Source: Paraburkholderia edwinii
GTDB taxonomy: Bacteria; Pseudomonadota; Gammaproteobacteria; Burkholderiales; Burkholderiaceae
DNA: 64,000 nt
Direction of reading: 5' to 3'
NCBI RefSeq assembly: GCF_019428685.1
Contig: NZ_CP080096.1
Span: 930,001-994,000 of the forward strand
In this document: positions 51,977-62,353 of the stretch, in pieces
Layout of the letters: each line of letters starts with the position of its first letter
Numbering within the stretch: position 1 is the stretch's first letter
The notes under the pieces: generated by a model
Database searches by the model: none
Told to the model about the DNA's origin: nothing
What the model saw: the letters and a program-made list of their open reading frames with translations, nothing else
Made by a program: the position numbers and the translations under genes

Positions 51977-53015
51977 TGCGGACTCCTGTTGGAACAAATC
52001 GACCGTTGCATGACGGCGGGGTTTCTCGTTGTCGGTTCCCTTATGGGTGGCCGGCTCAAAAACGTCGCGAGCAATGCAAGGGGCGTACCAGCGGAATGCG
52101 GCATGCGGGGATGAAGACCTGCGGGTCGGTGCATCTGGACTAGCAGGATGTCGGAGCCACGGGCCTTGGCGAACGATCGCATGGTTGTGCACCCGGTTTT
52201 AAAGCGGTTTTTCGTACGCGCTAATGACACTTGAGTCGAGGGTGTGAATGCGGTTCAAATCTTCTCTGGAGAATTTCAAAGCGCCATTTGATGATTTGCC
52301 GGTATCAAGTTGGTGCTGGTGAATAAAACTGCCGTCGAGTGGTGCAATTAAGGCTTGGCAGATAGACAAGTTTCTTACAATTATTTTAAAGAGAAAGCTT
52401 GCTAAAATTGATGTGAGAATTGATCGAGCCATTGATGGTATTGGCTAAACAAGATGCACGCGCAATACATTTACAAAGTTTTCTTTCATCGCTTTTCTGC
52501 CCGCTTTCGGTGAATAAATGCGTTTCGGATTGTATAAAACCGCATGCACCGCTTTGAAGGAATGCGCATTCGACAGGTGCGAATGGCGCACCAACGCGGA
52601 AAAAAGATAAACGCGATCGCGGTAAATATTCTTATAACGCTTTAGCCTCGGCTGTGTTAATCGCGCGAGCGCGAGTCCTGAATTTCATCAGTGTCTTTTT
52701 GTGTCGCCATTAAAGCGCGATCAATCAATCACTTGCGCGCAAATCAATAGCTCTCGATGAAGTTGACGAGGCTGCGACTCGGTTTTGCATGGCATGCGTC
52801 CTGCTTACGCTGCGCTCGCTTTAAAAGCCAGCACGCGCCCGACACGATCGGCAAGGCGTGCTGGACGGGACGTGCGAGACCAGGGATCCAGGGATAGGTA
52901 CCGGCGGCGACGAACTCGCCGATCACATCGGACTTCGCACGGCCGCGCCGCGCGCAACTCGCGCGCGGCGCGGATCGTTCAATGAAGGTGGCCTCTACAA
53001 CAAGCAGGAGAGCAA
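51977..53015. other. AT-richer 1 kb gap between exbB and the TonB-dependent receptor
   Basis: This divergent region must hold the promoters of both exbB and the receptor. From about 52200 to 52760 it is visibly richer in A/T than the rest of the window. The longest frames (for example 52199-52432 on -, 77 codons) have no ribosome site or recognisable product. No transposase remnant or tRNA was seen. A long untranslated leader or small RNA is possible. Confidence 0.6.
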
Positions 53016-55703
53016 GTGAAAAAGAAGAAACTGGTCTCGGCGATGACGAGAATCATAGGTGCCGAGCTCATGTTGACGGCGGTATGCATTCCGGCCGCGT
53101 ATGCGCAAAGCCAACCGGATACCGCGTCCCCTCCCGCAGCTGCGGCAAGCGGCACGCCGGCCGCATCGGCGCCGGTCAGCAAGCTCGAAAAAGTGGAAGT
53201 AACCGGCTCGCTGATCCGCACGTCCGACAAGGTCGGGAGTATCGAAGTCCAAACCATCACCCCGAAGGAAATCGAGCAGAGCGGCTATACGACGGTGGCC
53301 GACTTCCTGCGCGGCATGGCGGCCAACTCCGGAAGCAGCTGGTCGCAATCGACGATGAACAGCACCGCGCCTGGCGGCGCCGGCATTGCGTTGCGCGGCC
53401 TGAGCGAGAAATACACGCTCGTGCTGATCGACGGTCAACGGGTCGCGAACTACGCGGTGCCGGTGAACTTCACCGATACGTTCTTCGACGTCAACTCGAT
53501 TCCACTCAACATCGTCGACCACATCGAGGTGGTGAAGACGGGCGCGGTGTCGGAATACGGCTCGGATGCGATCGCGGGTGTCGTGAACATCATCACGAAG
53601 AAGAACTTCCAGGGGCTGCAGGTTGATGCGCAAGCTGGCAAGACGCAGCACCCCGGCGACGGCCAGGGCAGCTTAAGCGTGCTCGGCGGCTTCGGCGATC
53701 TGAACTCGGATCGCTACAACATCACGGCGGCCGCGAGCTGGTATCGCGATTCCGGCTCGACGCTCGGTGATCGTTCGATGACGGCGAATCAGGATTTTTC
53801 GTCGTTCCCTGGTGGCCATGCGGGGCCGCTCGGTCCGAACCAGCAGTCGAACTGGCAACTCGCCGACGGCAGCACCGTGCCGATCAATCCGTGTCCGCCG
53901 GGCACGAACTCCAATGGCGACGTATGCGTGCACAACCCGGCGTCGCAGACCTCATTGATGCCAGCGACCACGCGCTGGAATGCGAAAGTGCACGGCACGT
54001 TCAAGGTCGACGACAACACGCAGGCCTATGGCGACTTGTGGTTCAGCCGCGACGAGACGGTTCAGCTGCAAGGGCCGGCCGCGATCAGCAGCCTGTCGAA
54101 CGTGTTCAATCCGGCAACGGGCTCGGTGTCGCCGCTCGACCGAACAGTCGCGGCAACCAATCCGTTCAATCCGTTCGGCGTGCCGACCGCGATCAACTAC
54201 ACGTTCCCGGACCACACGATCGTCGCCGATACGGTGTCGACGTTCTGGAAGGCGTCGACCGGCGTGAGGGGCTCGTTCACCACGCCGAAGGTCGGCGACT
54301 GGGACTGGCAGGTCGACTACGGACATTCGCAAAGCACGGTCGATACGAGTTACTCGAATGAACTCAATGTGGCCGGCGTGCAGAACATCCTCGCCAATGG
54401 GGTATTCAATTTCGCAAATCCGGCGGCCACGCCGAACGGCACTGCAGGGCTCTTCTCGCAGGACGACCAGCAGGCGATCTCGAAGCTCGACGACGTCAAT
54501 GCGAAGATCTCGACGGGCAACCTGTTCACGCTGCCCGGCGGCAACGTCGGTCTCGGCTTCGGTTCTGAATTCAGCCACCAAAGCTCAGTGATCAATCCGC
54601 GCACGCTGTCGTCGCAAGGCATCGTCACGCCGGCGCAGGTGCAGATCGTCGACGGTTCGCGCAATGTCGCGGCAGTCTACTACCAGGTCGAAATTCCGAT
54701 CGTGCACAACCTGACGTTTACCCAGTCGGGACGCTACGACCACTATAGCGACTTCGGCGGCGCGTTCTCGCCGAACTTCGCGTTGCGCTTCCAGCCGGTC
54801 CAGGCATTCACGACCTTCGCGTCGTATAGCCGCGGCTTCCGCGCGCCGACGCTGGTGGAGAATTCGCAGGCAGCCTATCTGGCTCACCAGAACCTGAGCG
54901 ATCCGAACGATCCGAGCGGCACGCCGACGACGCACTTCACGACCGAGCGAATCAACGGCAATCCGGATCTGCAGCCGGAGCGCACGAAGAACTACAACAT
55001 TGGTTTCGAACTGTCGCCGGACCGTTCGACCGATATCGGTGCGGCGTTCTACAAGATCCACATCGACGGCGTAATCGGCACGAACGATCCGAATGCGATA
55101 TTGCAGGCGAACGATCCGTCGGTGGTGATCCGTAATCCGGACGGCACGATCAGTTTCATCAACCAGCAATACGTGAATCTCGGTTCGCTCGATACGGACG
55201 GCTTCGATTTCAACTTCCGCAAGTCGGTCGGCACGAAGGTCGGCACGTTCACGCTCTCAGGCGATTGGGCGTATGTATGGCACTTCAAGCTGAATTCGCC
55301 GGGCCAGCCGACGCAGGACTTCGCCGGCAACAACTTCGCCTTCCTGCAGCCGTTCGGCGCGAGCAATCCGCGCTGGAAGGGCAATACGAGCCTGACGTGG
55401 GATTACCACAAGTTCACGACGACGCTGACGTGGCAGTACACGGGCCCGTACACGAACGCGGTGGCGGAAGAGTTCGGCGACGGCGGCACGCTGTCGGTCG
55501 CGTCGTATAGCCAGTTCAACCTGATCGCGTCGTACACCGGGTTCAAGCACTGGACGATCTACGGCGGCATCACGAACCTGTTCGACCGCTCGCCGCCATT
55601 CGACGTGGAATGGCAGTCGTATCCGGACATCACCGGTTACGACCAGTCGCTTTACACCGATATGGGCCGGACTTTCCAGATCGGCGCGACGTATCGCTTC
55701 TAA
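53016..55703 (+). CDS. TonB-dependent outer-membrane receptor
   Basis: 895 residues with a GTG start at 53016 behind CAGGAGAG. Signal peptide ends AAYAQ; a Pro/Ala-rich linker follows and then the TonB-box-like KLEKVEVTGS. Plug domain: TITPKEIEQSGYTTVADFLRG, ALRGLSEKYTLVLIDGQRVA, VVKTGAVSEYGSDAIAGVVN. The beta-barrel ends with the usual C-terminal aromatic residue (TYRF). No FecA-type signalling domain. With the adjacent TonB-ExbBD and the Opp-like importer it may bring in a peptide, peptide siderophore or related ligand; the substrate cannot be read from sequence. Confidence 0.94.
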   Translation: MKKKKLVSAMTRIIGAELMLTAVCIPAAYAQSQPDTASPPAAAASGTPAASAPVSKLEKVEVTGSLIRTSDKVGSIEVQTITPKEIEQSGYTTVADFLRGMAANSGSSWSQSTMNSTAPGGAGIALRGLSEKYTLVLIDGQRVANYAVPVNFTDTFFDVNSIPLNIVDHIEVVKTGAVSEYGSDAIAGVVNIITKKNFQGLQVDAQAGKTQHPGDGQGSLSVLGGFGDLNSDRYNITAAASWYRDSGSTLGDRSMTANQDFSSFPGGHAGPLGPNQQSNWQLADGSTVPINPCPPGTNSNGDVCVHNPASQTSLMPATTRWNAKVHGTFKVDDNTQAYGDLWFSRDETVQLQGPAAISSLSNVFNPATGSVSPLDRTVAATNPFNPFGVPTAINYTFPDHTIVADTVSTFWKASTGVRGSFTTPKVGDWDWQVDYGHSQSTVDTSYSNELNVAGVQNILANGVFNFANPAATPNGTAGLFSQDDQQAISKLDDVNAKISTGNLFTLPGGNVGLGFGSEFSHQSSVINPRTLSSQGIVTPAQVQIVDGSRNVAAVYYQVEIPIVHNLTFTQSGRYDHYSDFGGAFSPNFALRFQPVQAFTTFASYSRGFRAPTLVENSQAAYLAHQNLSDPNDPSGTPTTHFTTERINGNPDLQPERTKNYNIGFELSPDRSTDIGAAFYKIHIDGVIGTNDPNAILQANDPSVVIRNPDGTISFINQQYVNLGSLDTDGFDFNFRKSVGTKVGTFTLSGDWAYVWHFKLNSPGQPTQDFAGNNFAFLQPFGASNPRWKGNTSLTWDYHKFTTTLTWQYTGPYTNAVAEEFGDGGTLSVASYSQFNLIASYTGFKHWTIYGGITNLFDRSPPFDVEWQSYPDITGYDQSLYTDMGRTFQIGATYRF

Positions 55704-55842
55704 ACGGAGTGCTTCGAATCGCCGGCATGCAGTGCGCCGGCGGCAGTGCGGTTGTTGTGTAGCTGTTGTGTCGGAGTTGTGTAGATGGTGATGTGGTCTC
55801 CTCTCGCTCTTTCTGCGGTTCTTTTCGGATGAAGGGGCTTGG

Positions 55843-55873
55843 CGGCGGTGCTGCGCGCACCGCCGGTTTTTTT
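55843..55873 (+). terminator. intrinsic terminator after the receptor gene
   Basis: Perfect 9 bp stem (55843-55851 with 55857-55865), TGCGC loop, then a run of seven T. It separates the receptor transcript from the Opp operon. Confidence 0.92.
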
Positions 55874-55931
55874 GTTTGATGTAACGAGACCGACTTAAGG
55901 CGCGCAGCCTGGTTCGTTTGGGGAGTTTCCG

Positions 55932-57560
55932 TTGAAATCGCCTATGAAATTGAAGCTTCTATTCGCGACGGCGCTCGGCGCGCTCGTCGTTTCGTTCGCC
56001 GGCCGTGCGCCGGCTGCCACGATTCCCGCGGGTGTGACGCTCGCGGCGCAGCAGGAAATGACGCGCGATGCGCAATCGGAGGTCGAGTCGCTCGATCCCG
56101 CGCATATCGAAACCGTCATCGCCAATACGATCGGCTGCGATCTGTTCGAGGGTTTGACGCGCGTCGATGCGGCCGGCGATGTCGTGCCCGGTGTCGCACA
56201 ATCCTGGACGCGTACCGCGCCCGATACCTGGGTCTTCAAACTGCGTCACGACGCGCGCTGGAGCAACGGGCAGCCTGTCACGGCGGCCGACTTTATCTAC
56301 GGGTGGCAGCGCAATGCCGATCCGAAGACCGGCTCGAAATACACGATCCTCGTTGAATTCGTGAAGAACGCAAAAGCGATTATCGCGGGCAAGGCGGCGC
56401 CGTCCTCGCTCGGCGTGCGCGCGCCCGACCCGTACACGCTCGAAGTCAAGACCGAAACGCCCGTATCGTTCTTTCCCGACGTCGTAGCGAAGTCGAACAT
56501 GGTGCCCGTCAACCGCGATGTCGTGGCGAAATACGGCGATGCCTGGACACGCCCCGGTAATATGGTGAGTAATGGCGCGTATGTGCTATCGGACTGGCAG
56601 CCGAATAACCATATCGTTCTCTTGAAGAACGACAAGTATTGGGACACGCGCAACGTGCAGATCGCCAAGGTGACGTACTTGCCCATAGAAAGCGACGAAA
56701 CTTCGCAGCGTATGTATCAGGCGGGTCAGTTCGACTTTACGTACTCGATTGCGTCGGGCGGTTATCCCCAATTAAGCAAGCAGTTCGGCAGCGAGCTGAA
56801 GCCCGGACTCGCGCTCGGCACGTATTACTACAACCTGAATAACAAAGATCCGGCACTGCGCGACAAGCGGGTGCGCCAGGCTCTTTCGATGGTGATCGAC
56901 CGCGATCTGCTGACCTCGAGGCTGATACAGTCGGGCGAATTGCCCGCGTACGGTCTGGTTGTGAAGGGCACGAAGGGCGCCGAACCGTTCAAGCCCGATT
57001 GGGCGTCCTGGCCGATGCAAAAGCGCGTCGACTATGCACGCGGCCTGATGAAGGACGCGGGCTATGGGGACGCAAAACCGCTGACCCTAACGCTCACGTA
57101 TAACACCAACGATCGGCACAAGAAGATCGCGCTATTCGTCTCTTCCGAATGGCGCACGAAGCTCGGCGTCAACGTAAAGCTCGAAAACGTCGAATACAAG
57201 GTTTTGCTCAAGATGCGTCATGACGGCAAGACGCAGGTCGCCCGCAATGGCTGGTTTCTCGACTACAACGATGCGATATCGTTCCTCGACCTCGTTCGTT
57301 GCAATAGTCCTCAGAATGACGAAAATTATTGCAATCCCCAGGTGGACGCGCTGATCGACCAAGGAAACGAGCAGATCGACGATGCGAAACGCACCGCGCT
57401 TCTCACGCAGGCGCACGCGCTTGCGATGAGTGACTATCCGGTGATTCCGCTTTACCAGTACACGACGGACCGGCTGGTAAAACCCTACGTGGGCGGCTAT
57501 TCATTGACGAACTACATCGACCAGCGCGTGACGCAGGACATGTACATCGTCAAACACTAG
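55932..57560 (+). CDS. peptide ABC transporter substrate-binding protein (OppA-like)
   Basis: 542 residues with a TTG start at 55932, six bases after GGGGAG; an ATG at 55944 is the alternative. Signal peptide ends APAATI. Family 5 binding protein: ESLDPAHIETVIANTIGCDL, then LFEGLTRVDAAGDVVPGVAQ, DFIYGWQRNADPKTGS, LNNKDPALRDKRVRQALSM and YNTNDRHKKIA. This resembles OppA/MppA, which bind tri- to pentapeptides or murein peptide, more than DppA. No lipobox, so it is soluble in the periplasm. First gene of a five-gene importer operon. Confidence 0.92.
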   Translation: MKSPMKLKLLFATALGALVVSFAGRAPAATIPAGVTLAAQQEMTRDAQSEVESLDPAHIETVIANTIGCDLFEGLTRVDAAGDVVPGVAQSWTRTAPDTWVFKLRHDARWSNGQPVTAADFIYGWQRNADPKTGSKYTILVEFVKNAKAIIAGKAAPSSLGVRAPDPYTLEVKTETPVSFFPDVVAKSNMVPVNRDVVAKYGDAWTRPGNMVSNGAYVLSDWQPNNHIVLLKNDKYWDTRNVQIAKVTYLPIESDETSQRMYQAGQFDFTYSIASGGYPQLSKQFGSELKPGLALGTYYYNLNNKDPALRDKRVRQALSMVIDRDLLTSRLIQSGELPAYGLVVKGTKGAEPFKPDWASWPMQKRVDYARGLMKDAGYGDAKPLTLTLTYNTNDRHKKIALFVSSEWRTKLGVNVKLENVEYKVLLKMRHDGKTQVARNGWFLDYNDAISFLDLVRCNSPQNDENYCNPQVDALIDQGNEQIDDAKRTALLTQAHALAMSDYPVIPLYQYTTDRLVKPYVGGYSLTNYIDQRVTQDMYIVKH

Positions 57561-57575
57561 GGGCGAGGTGCACTG

Positions 57576-58514
57576 ATGTTCGCTTATACGCTGCGCCGTA
57601 CGCTCTGGGCGATTCCGACCATACTGGCTGTCATTACCGTTTGCTACCTGCTGCTGCATCTGACGCCGGGTGGGCCGTTCGACTCGGAACGGAAGCTTTC
57701 CTCGGTCGTCATGCAAAACCTGAACGCGAAGTATCACCTCGACGAGCCGCTGTGGCGCCAGTATCTGCGCTATCTCGGCGCGCTGCTGCATGGCGACCTC
57801 GGGCCGTCGTTCCGCTATAGCGACTGGAGCGTCAACGATCTCGTGGGCAAGGCCTTGCCGGTCAGCCTCGGCATTGGCGGCGTTTCGGTGCCGATCGCGC
57901 TTGCGCTCGGTGTCGGCTTCGGCACGCTCGCCGCGGTGCGGCGCGACAGCGTCGTCGATCACGGCGTGATGGTGCTCGGCAATATCGGCAACGTCGTGCC
58001 TTCGTTCGTGCTCGGGCCGATGCTCGTATGGGTTTTCGCGATTCTGCTGCATACCGCGAGCGGACAAGGCTGGTTGCCCGCGGGCGGCTGGGGCGACGGT
58101 GCATGGTCGTACCGCGTGCTGCCCATCGCCTTGCTGACGCTGGTCAATGTCGCGACGATTGCGCGTGTCATGCGCGGCAGCTTGATCGAAGTGCTGGGCA
58201 GCAACTTCATTCGTACTGCACGTGCAAAAGGGCTGCCGACACATACGATTGTGCTCCGGCACGCGATGAAGTCGGCATTGATGCCGGTCGTCTCGCTGAT
58301 GGGCTCGGTGTGCATTTCGTCAATCACGGCCGCGATCGTTACCGAATCGGTGTTTGCGCTGCCGGGGCTCGGCCAGCTCGTCGTGAACGGCGCGATCAAT
58401 CGCGATTACACGCTCGTGCTCGGTCTCGTCGTGCTCACGACCGTCGTAGCCGTTCTGTTCAATCTGCTCGTCGATCTTGCTTATGCATGGCTCGACCCGC
58501 GCATCCGGTATTAA
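57576..58514 (+). CDS. oppB: peptide ABC transporter permease (OppB-like)
   Basis: 312 residues, six helices. N-terminal MFAYTLRRTLWAIPTILAV and the C-terminal coupling segment VFALPGLGQLVVNGAINRDY are characteristic of OppB/DppB. The large first periplasmic loop carries LTPGGPFDSERKLS, as in OppB. It begins 15 bp after the binding-protein gene and pairs with OppC. Confidence 0.94.
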   Translation: MFAYTLRRTLWAIPTILAVITVCYLLLHLTPGGPFDSERKLSSVVMQNLNAKYHLDEPLWRQYLRYLGALLHGDLGPSFRYSDWSVNDLVGKALPVSLGIGGVSVPIALALGVGFGTLAAVRRDSVVDHGVMVLGNIGNVVPSFVLGPMLVWVFAILLHTASGQGWLPAGGWGDGAWSYRVLPIALLTLVNVATIARVMRGSLIEVLGSNFIRTARAKGLPTHTIVLRHAMKSALMPVVSLMGSVCISSITAAIVTESVFALPGLGQLVVNGAINRDYTLVLGLVVLTTVVAVLFNLLVDLAYAWLDPRIRY

Positions 58515-58518
58515 CACC

Positions 58519-59433
58519 ATGAGCCGCTCATCTTTCGTTGCCGGTATGGCCTCGTCTTCGGCGTCGCCCGTACCCGCACCGCCTCGCTCGCGCAGTCCGC
58601 TCGCCATGGCGGGCGCGCGCTTCATGCGCAACCGCGCGGCGCTCGTTGCGCTTGTTGCGCTGCTGCTGGTCGTGCTCGCGTGTTTCGCCGGCCCGCTACT
58701 GCTACCTAACAATGCGATCGATAACGACTGGTCAGCGATCAGCGTGCGCCCGACGTTGCAAGGCATGCACTGGTTCGGCACCGATGAGGTCGGCCGCGAC
58801 CTGCTTGTGCGCTCGCTCGAAGGCGGCCGCGTGTCGCTCGAGGTCGGCTTGCTGGGCACCTTCGTATCGGGCTTCTTCGGCGTGGCGTACGGCGCGATTG
58901 CCGGTTACGCCGGCGGCCGGACCGATTCGGCGATGATGCGCATCGTCGACATGATGTACGCGATTCCGTACATGCTGATCGCGATCCTGATGATGACGCT
59001 GTTCGGCCGTTCGTTCTACCTGGTGGTGCTGACCATCAGCGCGTTTTCATGGCTCGATATGGCGCGCGTCGTGCGCGGCCAGACGCTGACATTGCGTACG
59101 CGTGAGTTCGTCGACGCGGCGCGTGCGACCGGCGTGCAGCCGCTCGCGATTATCGCGCGGCATATCGTGCCGAACCTGATAGGCGTGGTGGTCGTCTACG
59201 CGAGCGTCACGGTGCCGGGAATCGTGCTGACTGAATCGGTGCTGTCGTTTCTCGGCCTCGGCGTGCAGGAACCGATGACGAGCTGGGGCGTGCTGGTCGA
59301 AGACGGCGCGCAAAAACTCGAAGCGATGCCATGGCTGCTGCTCTGTCCGGCGACGATGCTGTGCCTGACGCTGTATTGCGTGAGCTTCGTAGGCGACGGG
59401 CTGCGCGACGCGTTCGATCCGAAGGAGCATTGA
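58519..59433 (+). CDS. oppC: peptide ABC transporter permease (OppC-like)
   Basis: 304 residues from the ATG at 58519, four bases after the oppB stop. A 45-residue N-terminal part (RSPLAMAGARFMRNRAAL) is followed by six helices. Landmarks: WFGTDEVGRDLLVRSLEGGR, ATGVQPLAIIARHIVPNLIG and LSFLGLGVQEPMTSWG. Forms the channel with OppB. Confidence 0.94.
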   Translation: MSRSSFVAGMASSSASPVPAPPRSRSPLAMAGARFMRNRAALVALVALLLVVLACFAGPLLLPNNAIDNDWSAISVRPTLQGMHWFGTDEVGRDLLVRSLEGGRVSLEVGLLGTFVSGFFGVAYGAIAGYAGGRTDSAMMRIVDMMYAIPYMLIAILMMTLFGRSFYLVVLTISAFSWLDMARVVRGQTLTLRTREFVDAARATGVQPLAIIARHIVPNLIGVVVVYASVTVPGIVLTESVLSFLGLGVQEPMTSWGVLVEDGAQKLEAMPWLLLCPATMLCLTLYCVSFVGDGLRDAFDPKEH

Positions 59434-59434
59434 C

Positions 59435-60430
59435 ATGGCGTTGCTGGAAGTGAAGCGCCTCGGCGTGCGGTTTGCGCGCCACGGCGGCGCGCCGGTCGAT
59501 GCGGTACAGGATGTGTCGTTTTCGCTCGACAGCGGCCGCACGCTCGGCATCGTCGGCGAATCGGGGTCGGGCAAGAGTCAGACGGTGATGGCGCTGCTCG
59601 GCCTGAGCGCATCGAACGGTGCCGTATCGGGCGAAGCGTCGTTTCGCGGGCAGAACCTGTTGAATTTGAACGCGCGGGATCTGAACCGTATTCGCGGCGA
59701 CCGCATTGCGATGATCTTTCAGGATCCGATGACGTCGCTCAATCCGTTTTTGACCATCGAGCGGCAGATGACCGAGGCACTGCAGCTGCATAGGAAAATA
59801 TCGCGTCGCAAAGCGCGCGCTCTGGCGATCGAAGCGCTCGAGCGTGTGCGGATTCCCGATGCGGCGCGCCGTATCGGCATGTATCCGCACGAGTTCTCCG
59901 GCGGCATGCGGCAGCGCGTGATGATCGCGATGGCCTTGCTGTGCGAACCCGATATTCTGATCGCCGATGAGCCGACCACGGCGCTCGACGTGACCGTGCA
60001 GGCGCAGATCATCGAGTTGCTGCGCGAGCTCAATCGCGAGCGCGGCACTGCGATTATTCTGATCACACACGACATGGGCGTGGTTGCCGGACTCTGCGAC
60101 GACGTGATGGTGATGTATGCGGGCAGGACTGTCGAGCATGCAGGCGCATATGAATTGTTCAAGACTCCGAGTCATCCTTATACGGCCGGACTGCTCAACG
60201 CACTTCCACGGCTGACCGACGAGGGCGACGCGCCGCTGCGTACGATTCCCGGCAATCCGCCGCTGCCGGGCGCCGTGGGCAGCGGCTGTGCGTTTGCGCC
60301 GCGCTGTCCGCATGCGGGCGACGTATGCCGTGCGGAGCGTCCCGTGTTGCTGGCGTTCGAACGCGGATTGCGTGCGTGCCACAAAACGGCCGCTGAAATC
60401 GAGGGCTTACCGGTGGGAGTGCAGACGTGA
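59435..60430 (+). CDS. oppD: peptide ABC transporter ATPase (OppD-like)
   Basis: 331 residues. Walker [26 protein letters not shown], signature [15 protein letters not shown], Walker [12 protein letters not shown], switch His in ITHDM. The C-terminal oligopeptide/dipeptide domain has a Cys-bearing motif ([17 protein letters not shown]) that can hold an Fe-S cluster in this family. It starts one base after oppC and overlaps oppF. Confidence 0.95.
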   Translation: MALLEVKRLGVRFARHGGAPVDAVQDVSFSLDSGRTLGIVGESGSGKSQTVMALLGLSASNGAVSGEASFRGQNLLNLNARDLNRIRGDRIAMIFQDPMTSLNPFLTIERQMTEALQLHRKISRRKARALAIEALERVRIPDAARRIGMYPHEFSGGMRQRVMIAMALLCEPDILIADEPTTALDVTVQAQIIELLRELNRERGTAIILITHDMGVVAGLCDDVMVMYAGRTVEHAGAYELFKTPSHPYTAGLLNALPRLTDEGDAPLRTIPGNPPLPGAVGSGCAFAPRCPHAGDVCRAERPVLLAFERGLRACHKTAAEIEGLPVGVQT

Positions 60431-61461
60431 TGCGTCATCGTCATCAGATGGAATTCGACGACGGCGACGCGCCGTTGCTGTCGGTGGAAGACCTGACGGT
60501 TCATTTCAGTGTCGCGCGCGCGGGCCGCCGCGCGCTTCCGTGGTCGAAGCGCGCGACGGTACACGCAGTCGAGCGCGTGTCGTTCGACGTCAGGCGCGGC
60601 GAGACGGTGGGTCTCGTCGGCGAATCGGGCTGCGGCAAGTCGACGCTTGCGCGTGCATTGATCGGCCTCGCGCCGGTCACGCATGGCAGCGTTCGCTGGC
60701 GCGGCGAGGAAACCGTATTCGGCGCGCGGCGCGATATTGTGCAGTTGCGGCGCGAGGTTCAGATGATTTTCCAGGACCCGCTTGCATCGCTCGACCCGCG
60801 CATGACGATCGAACAGATTGTCGCGGAGCCGCTGAAAACCCAGCGTCCCGACATCGGCCGCGCCGAAGCGCGCGCGCGTGTGCAGGCGATGCTCGAACGC
60901 GTCGGGCTCAATGCATACCACTTGCAGCGCTATCCGCATGAATTTTCGGGCGGGCAATGCCAACGGGTCGGCATTGCGCGCGCATTGATCGGCGAGCCGC
61001 GGCTCGTGATCTGCGACGAGCCGGTGTCCGCGCTGGACGTGTCGATTCAGGCGCAAATCGTCAACTTGCTGCGAGATCTGCAACGCGAGCTTTCATTGTC
61101 GCTGCTATTCGTCGCGCACGATCTCGCGGTGGTCAAGGCAATCAGCCATCGCGTGCTCGTGATGTATCTCGGACGCGTCATGGAGTTCGGTACGAAAGAG
61201 GCCGTTTACAGTGCGCCGATGCATCCTTACACGCGCGCACTGCTGGCTGCGGTGCCGGCCCCCGATCCTGCTGTCGAACGCGCACGCGCCCATTCGTTGC
61301 TGCGCGGCGAAATTCCTTCGCCGCTCGATCCGCCGTCCGGCTGTGTGTTTCGCACGCGCTGCCCGCAGTCGATCGATGCGTGTGCGGGCGAAGTGCCCGT
61401 TGCGCGCGCATGGCCGCTCCGGCGCGGCAATGTGGCCTGCATTCGCGTCGACGAAGGCTAG
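60430..61461 (+). CDS. oppF: peptide ABC transporter ATPase (OppF-like)
   Basis: 343 residues from the ATG at 60430 overlapping the oppD stop (a GTG at 60427 is possible). Walker [27 protein letters not shown], signature [15 protein letters not shown], Walker [14 protein letters not shown]-terminal Cys-containing tail ([17 protein letters not shown]). Second nucleotide-binding subunit of the importer and end of the operon. Confidence 0.95.
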   Translation: MRHRHQMEFDDGDAPLLSVEDLTVHFSVARAGRRALPWSKRATVHAVERVSFDVRRGETVGLVGESGCGKSTLARALIGLAPVTHGSVRWRGEETVFGARRDIVQLRREVQMIFQDPLASLDPRMTIEQIVAEPLKTQRPDIGRAEARARVQAMLERVGLNAYHLQRYPHEFSGGQCQRVGIARALIGEPRLVICDEPVSALDVSIQAQIVNLLRDLQRELSLSLLFVAHDLAVVKAISHRVLVMYLGRVMEFGTKEAVYSAPMHPYTRALLAAVPAPDPAVERARAHSLLRGEIPSPLDPPSGCVFRTRCPQSIDACAGEVPVARAWPLRRGNVACIRVDEG

Positions 61462-61609
61462 TGGGTTAGCTTCAGCGTACGCCATATCGCGTCCAGATTC
61501 GCTCATCTGTGCGGTAAAGGAATATCAGCTCCTCGGGCCTGTTATCAGCTATCGAAGGGTGATGATTCCCGGCGGCGACGTCCGCCCGATTCTGCGCAAG
61601 GAGCGATCG

Positions 61610-62257
61610 ATGGCTTACCCCGGATATCAGTATGTGCGCGACGATCAACCGCGCGTGCGTCCCACGACAGGTATTGCGCGCGTGAAGCCATTCGACGCGC
61701 CCGCGTTCGAGAAGGCCGTCGCCGCGATGCTGACGGCAGCGGGCGTCGACATGGAAAGCGAACACGTGCGCACGTCCGCGCAGACTGTGCGCGAACTGTG
61801 GCAACAGCGTTTGCTCGACGGCTACGATGTCGAGCCCGCCGATGCGCTTGGCTCCGGTTTCGCCGATGCGCGCCGCGATGCCGTGATCATGAGCGGCATT
61901 ACGGTGCATGGGATGTGTCCGCATCATTTGCTGCCGTTTCGCGGAGTCGCGCATATCGCGTATCTGCCGGGCGGGCGCCTGTTTGGTTTTGGCGGTCTGA
62001 CGCGGCTCGTCGACGCGATGTGTCACCGGCTTGTCTACCAGGAGTGGGCGACCGACGCGATCGCGAATGCGCTGGTGACGCATGGTGATGCGCGTGGCGC
62101 GGCCTGCGTGATCGAAGCTGAACAACTGTGTCAATTGATCGGCGAAGTGCGGCGTGGTGACGAACGGGTCGTGACGCAGTCGTTTGCGGGCGAATTTGCG
62201 AGCGATAGCGCGGCGCGGGCGGAATTTCTGCGGGTGATCGGCTCGCGTGGGACATAG
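61610..62257 (+). CDS. folE: divergent GTP cyclohydrolase I family protein
   Basis: 215 residues from the ATG at 61610 behind AAGGAG. The zinc ligands of GTP cyclohydrolase I are kept: Cys103, His106 and Cys174, with spacings 3 and 68 equal to those of the E. coli enzyme (C110, H113, C181); the catalytic His next to the first His is also present (CPHHLLPF). Other positions diverge: the family CEHH reads CPHH, and VHYC-type sequence reads AEQLC. It may make dihydroneopterin triphosphate for folate or another pterin, or be a specialised paralog. It follows the Opp operon by 148 bp and precedes an HtrA gene. Confidence 0.82.
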   Translation: MAYPGYQYVRDDQPRVRPTTGIARVKPFDAPAFEKAVAAMLTAAGVDMESEHVRTSAQTVRELWQQRLLDGYDVEPADALGSGFADARRDAVIMSGITVHGMCPHHLLPFRGVAHIAYLPGGRLFGFGGLTRLVDAMCHRLVYQEWATDAIANALVTHGDARGAACVIEAEQLCQLIGEVRRGDERVVTQSFAGEFASDSAARAEFLRVIGSRGT

Positions 62258-62353
62258 CGAGCGGTCGCGGCCGCGCAGCCCTGCGCGTGCTTCGCCCTTG
62301 AAAAACAGCTGAAAGGCCCTGCATGTGCGGACCCATTTATCTGGAGCCATGCC

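Noticed and set aside
52199..52432. 77-codon frame on the minus strand in the exbB-receptor gap
   Set aside because: No ribosome site, composition follows the AT-rich background, no similarity recognised.
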